Source: Polyangiaceae bacterium (lineage in GTDB: Bacteria; Myxococcota_A; Polyangia; Polyangiales; Polyangiaceae). Taken from it: 64,000 bases of DNA. The position numbers and the translations under genes are program-made. The notes below the pieces were generated by a model. The model had not been told where the DNA came from. It searched no databases and saw only the letters and a list, made by a program, of their open reading frames with translations. The DNA lies in NCBI GenBank assembly GCA_029266615.1, contig JAQSWN010000021.1, forward strand, positions 57,093-121,092. Reading direction: 5' to 3'. Of this stretch, positions 61,883 to 64,000 are shown one piece after another. The first letter of the stretch is position 1. Each line of letters begins with the position of its first letter.

Positions 61883-62533
61883 TTATGGCGCGGGTGCGGG
61901 GACTTTCGCCATGGACGCGTCCTGCGCGCGCGCAAGCAGAGGCAAGGTAACGAACGCTCCCAAAAGGGCTAGCAGCATGTCCCACTGCGCGTCCCACACA
62001 TCGCCCTGGGAGCCGAGGAACGCGGTGCCCACGTCGGGCGCGGCAAGGAGAGCCGTCCACCACTCGAGGAGCTCCCAAAAGGCAGCAAACGCGAGAACGA
62101 CGGAGCACACGAGGAAGAAAAGCCACCGACCTCTTTGAAGGGGCGTACAACGCAGCAGTACCTCACGCGCAAGGAGGCTTGGTACGACGCCGAGCGCGAC
62201 GTGGCCCACGCGATCGTAATGGTTCCGCGTTAGATGGAAGGCATCCTTGGCCCAATCACCGAGCGGAGTGAGAGCGTAGGTGTAATAGCCGCCGTAGATG
62301 AGGATTTGCATGTGCAGGAAGATGGCGACGTAGACGAGATGTGAGAGCGGCAGGCGCCGATACGCGGCAGCCAAGACCGCGATCTCGGCTAAGCCGGGAC
62401 CGACCTCGAGCGCCCAGCTGACGCGGCCCGCGGGTGGTGACCACGCGCTCGCTACACAAATCACGAAAAGCACGGCGAGCAGCACGAGCGGAAGCCGGGC
62501 GTGCCGTCGAAGCGCGGAGGTCATGGCCCGCAT
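61883..62533 (-). CDS. YjdF-family (DUF2238) inner membrane protein
   Basis: A 216-residue membrane protein from ATG 62533 (a second ATG at 62524). About six hydrophobic helices are present. Family signatures are HLVYVAIFLHMQILIYGGYY, NHYDRVGHVALGVVPSLLAR, AAFWELLEWWTALL and FLGSQGDVWDAQWDMLLALL; the last closely matches the DUF2238/YjdF C-terminus. The role is unknown in any organism. It is flanked by repeat copies on both sides: one abuts its stop, and a pair sits immediately upstream of its start. Confidence 0.9.
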   Translation of the reverse strand: MRAMTSALRRHARLPLVLLAVLFVICVASAWSPPAGRVSWALEVGPGLAEIAVLAAAYRRLPLSHLVYVAIFLHMQILIYGGYYTYALTPLGDWAKDAFHLTRNHYDRVGHVALGVVPSLLAREVLLRCTPLQRGRWLFFLVCSVVLAFAAFWELLEWWTALLAAPDVGTAFLGSQGDVWDAQWDMLLALLGAFVTLPLLARAQDASMAKVPAPAP

Positions 62534-62549
62534 AGTGTCAGAAGTGCCA

Positions 62550-62629
62550 CTTGATTCGGCGGATATCGGCGGCGCGGCCGGCGGAGGCGCGGCAACTTGA
62601 TTCGGCAGATATTCGCGAGGCGCGGGCGG
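62550..62629 (+). repeat. Tandem pair of the TTGATTCGG repeat
   Basis: Two copies start at 62550 (CTTGATTCGGCGGATATC) and 62596 (CTTGATTCGGCAGATATTC), 46 bp apart and each followed by GC-rich CGGCGCGG-type sequence. The period matches that of the 58.8-59.1 kb array. The pair lies between the YjdF-type gene start and the universal stress protein stop. Confidence 0.75.
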
Positions 62630-62700
62630 TGCGGCGGCGCGCGGGCGAGCAACAAGAGTGCCGCGCGCGAGACGGATTGCTACGCGCGCGGCGGAGTGAC

Positions 62701-63372
62701 CTATTGGCGCGAGACGAGGGGCATTTCGACGTCTGAGGAGGTTCTGTCGCGTTGGAAGTAAGTGTGGCGCTGGCCGTGGCGCTCCCGGTGGCGTTCGCAC
62801 CACATTTCGGTGCCGCCGGACGCCCGCCGTGCGGCTACGCAGTCTGGGCACGGCGGCTCGATGCGCGGCGGCGAATCTGGGACCGCCTTGGGGCGGACGA
62901 CGAGCACCGGACAAGGCGCGAGCCGCACCGTGGCTTCGGCGGAGGACCCTAGCAGCATGCGCGAAAGGCCGCGGCGACCGTGGGTGCCGACGACGACGAG
63001 ATCTGCCTCCAAGTCCGCGGCGAGCTGCGCGACTTCGTCCGCGACCGAGTCGAAGCGAACATGGGTGAAGACGCGAGAAATGCGCTTTCCTGGGTTTTGA
63101 GCGCTGAAGCGCGCGACCGCTTGGTCCGCGTAAGTTTTGAAGCGGGTGCGCGCCTCCGTGACGGTCAGGACGGAGAGCGCAGAGGCGTCCATCGGCATTT
63201 CGTACGCGACCTGCGGGCCGTAGGTTTGTACGACGTTGATGAGGTGTAGCTCGGCAGGGTCACGTTCGGCCGCGAGCTCGAATGCGCGGTGTGCGGCAAG
63301 CTCGGATGCCTCCGAGAAGTCCACGCCCACGACGATTACGTACGGTTTGCTCTCGACCGATGTGGTTGCCAT
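62701..63372 (-). CDS. Universal stress protein with Cys/His-rich C-terminal extension
   Basis: A 223-residue protein. Residues about 10-160 form a UspA domain, with YVIVVGVDFSEASELAAHR at the start and the ATP-binding motif VVGTHGRRGLSRMLLGSSAE (G-2x-G-9x-G-S pattern) and CPVLVVRPK at the end. An unusual tail of about 55 residues follows, with PPCPDCVAARRASGG and EMWCERHRERHGQRH, where CxxC plus C-x2-H and extra histidines could hold a metal. Typical Usp proteins stop near residue 150-160. It lies 31 bp downstream of the CDF transporter gene on the same strand, so a metal-stress link is plausible (inference). Confidence 0.88.
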   Translation of the reverse strand: MATTSVESKPYVIVVGVDFSEASELAAHRAFELAAERDPAELHLINVVQTYGPQVAYEMPMDASALSVLTVTEARTRFKTYADQAVARFSAQNPGKRISRVFTHVRFDSVADEVAQLAADLEADLVVVGTHGRRGLSRMLLGSSAEATVRLAPCPVLVVRPKAVPDSPPRIEPPCPDCVAARRASGGTEMWCERHRERHGQRHTYFQRDRTSSDVEMPLVSRQ

Positions 63373-63403
63373 TTCGAGCTACGAAGCATGGCGCGTGCCA
63401 AAC

Positions 63404-64000
63404 CTACTCCGGTGGCATTGGATTGAATTTTTGGCCTTCAGCGGCGGGTTCGGTATGGACGACCACGTCCGTGACGCCGGGCAAGCGAGCTTTGATGGCG
63501 TCGATCACCCAGTGGGTGACTCGGTGCGCCGCGACGACGTCTAGATGCCGCGCGACCTGGACATGGAGGTCCACATGCACGTCCCCGGGAGCGCCGCGCG
63601 TGCGGATCTTGTGCACGCTGGCGACGCCGGCTATCTGCATCACGACCTCGTGCACGGCTTGCGGCTCGAGCGCGGCTGCGTCCGCGAGGTAGCGCAAATT
63701 CTGCCGCAAGATTTGCACGCCGGTCCAGGCGATGAAAGCGGCGATGCCGAGCGCCATGATCGGATCGAAGATCGGAAAGCCAGCGTGGACGAGCGCGACC
63801 GTCGCGATGACGCCGAGCGTGACGAGCACGTCCGAGCCGGTGTGAGCCGCGTCGCTGGCCAGGAAGGTGCTGCCGAGGAGCTCGGCCTGGCGGCGCTCGT
63901 AGCGCGCGACGCCGACGTTCACGGCGAGCGTGACGACGAGCACGACGAACGCCTTCGCGTCCAGCTGAGGCGCCTCCGCGACTCCCGAGAGTCTTCCCGC
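63404..64000 (-). CDS. Cation diffusion facilitator (CDF) metal transporter, N-terminus outside the window
   Basis: An open frame of 198 codons continuing past the window end, so the first transmembrane helices are missing. Visible are a helix (AFVVLVVTLAVNVGVARYE), the metal-site motif SDAAHTGSDVLVTLG (HxxxD), the further helices VTLGVIATVALVHAGFPIFD and ALGIAAFIAWTGVQILRQN, and the cytoplasmic C-terminal domain (SVHKIRTRGAPGDVHVDLHV, HRVTHWVIDAIKARLPGVTD). Members export Zn, Fe, Co or Mn by proton antiport. The adjacent universal stress gene is probably co-transcribed. Confidence 0.9.
   Translation of the reverse strand, partial: AGRLSGVAEAPQLDAKAFVVLVVTLAVNVGVARYERRQAELLGSTFLASDAAHTGSDVLVTLGVIATVALVHAGFPIFDPIMALGIAAFIAWTGVQILRQNLRYLADAAALEPQAVHEVVMQIAGVASVHKIRTRGAPGDVHVDLHVQVARHLDVVAAHRVTHWVIDAIKARLPGVTDVVVHTEPAAEGQKFNPMPPE

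Noticed and set aside
58815-62629. CRISPR array
   Set aside because: The repeat copies are degenerate and occur in both orientations. The intervening DNA is itself repeat-like, with no uniform unique spacers, and no cas gene is present.

Overview
The window is GC-rich chromosomal DNA, about two thirds G+C by eye. It carries many lipoproteins, several Hanks-type Ser/Thr kinases, PEGA/TPR proteins, glycine-rich exported proteins and one giant TPR protein. This mix points to a myxobacterium (Myxococcota), most likely of the Polyangiales/Sorangium-Labilithrix type. That assignment rests on gene content only. I see no phage, IS element, CRISPR array, rRNA or replication origin. One tRNA, tRNA-Leu(UAA), lies at 26145-26228.

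Layout. 1-2.1 kb: an edge-truncated lipoprotein with two FKBP domains, a monoheme cytochrome c lipoprotein and a PlsC acyltransferase. 2.1-15.0 kb: one minus-strand operon made of a 3785-residue TPR protein, an MlaE-type permease and an MlaF-type ATPase whose catalytic motifs are degenerate. 15.2-25.1 kb: a TPR lipoprotein, 3-hydroxyacyl-CoA dehydrogenase, EF-P, ThiD and a protein kinase with two complete kinase domains. 25.2-29.5 kb: a frame-broken ArsR regulator coupled to an SRPBCC gene, a strong hairpin, the tRNA, a small CxxC protein, an Hsp70-like protein and a polytopic membrane protein. 29.5-35.4 kb: a tight four-gene minus-strand operon with a single-span membrane protein, a TPR-PEGA protein and two tandem paralogous glycine-rich lipoproteins. 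35.6-46.3 kb: a small protein with a PHAX-type RNA-binding domain (a family best known from eukaryotic snRNA export), an OafA-type acyltransferase, cysteine-rich lipoproteins, a D-2-hydroxyacid dehydrogenase, a membrane pseudokinase, a D-aminoacylase and a tetraheme cytochrome. 46.8-52 kb: a small basic DNA-binding protein with a near-leaderless promoter and a good terminator, a PEGA-family pseudogene, a LysM/M15-like protein, a lipoprotein and a third active kinase. 52-64 kb: a hydrolase, an aldehyde dehydrogenase, a PHP metallohydrolase, release factor 3, a B12-radical SAM protein, a YjdF-type membrane protein, a universal stress protein and an edge-truncated CDF metal transporter.

The main themes are envelope biology (lipid transport, lipoproteins, peptidoglycan binding) and Ser/Thr signalling by three active kinases and one pseudokinase. 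Housekeeping translation genes (efp, prfC, a tRNA) are scattered among them. Intergenic DNA at 58.8-59.1 kb, 61.85 kb and 62.55-62.63 kb holds copies of a degenerate 46-48 bp repeat with core TTGATTCGGCAGATAT. Two genes (arsR at 25.2 kb, PEGA protein at 47.3 kb) are each broken by what looks like an internal deletion with a frame change.
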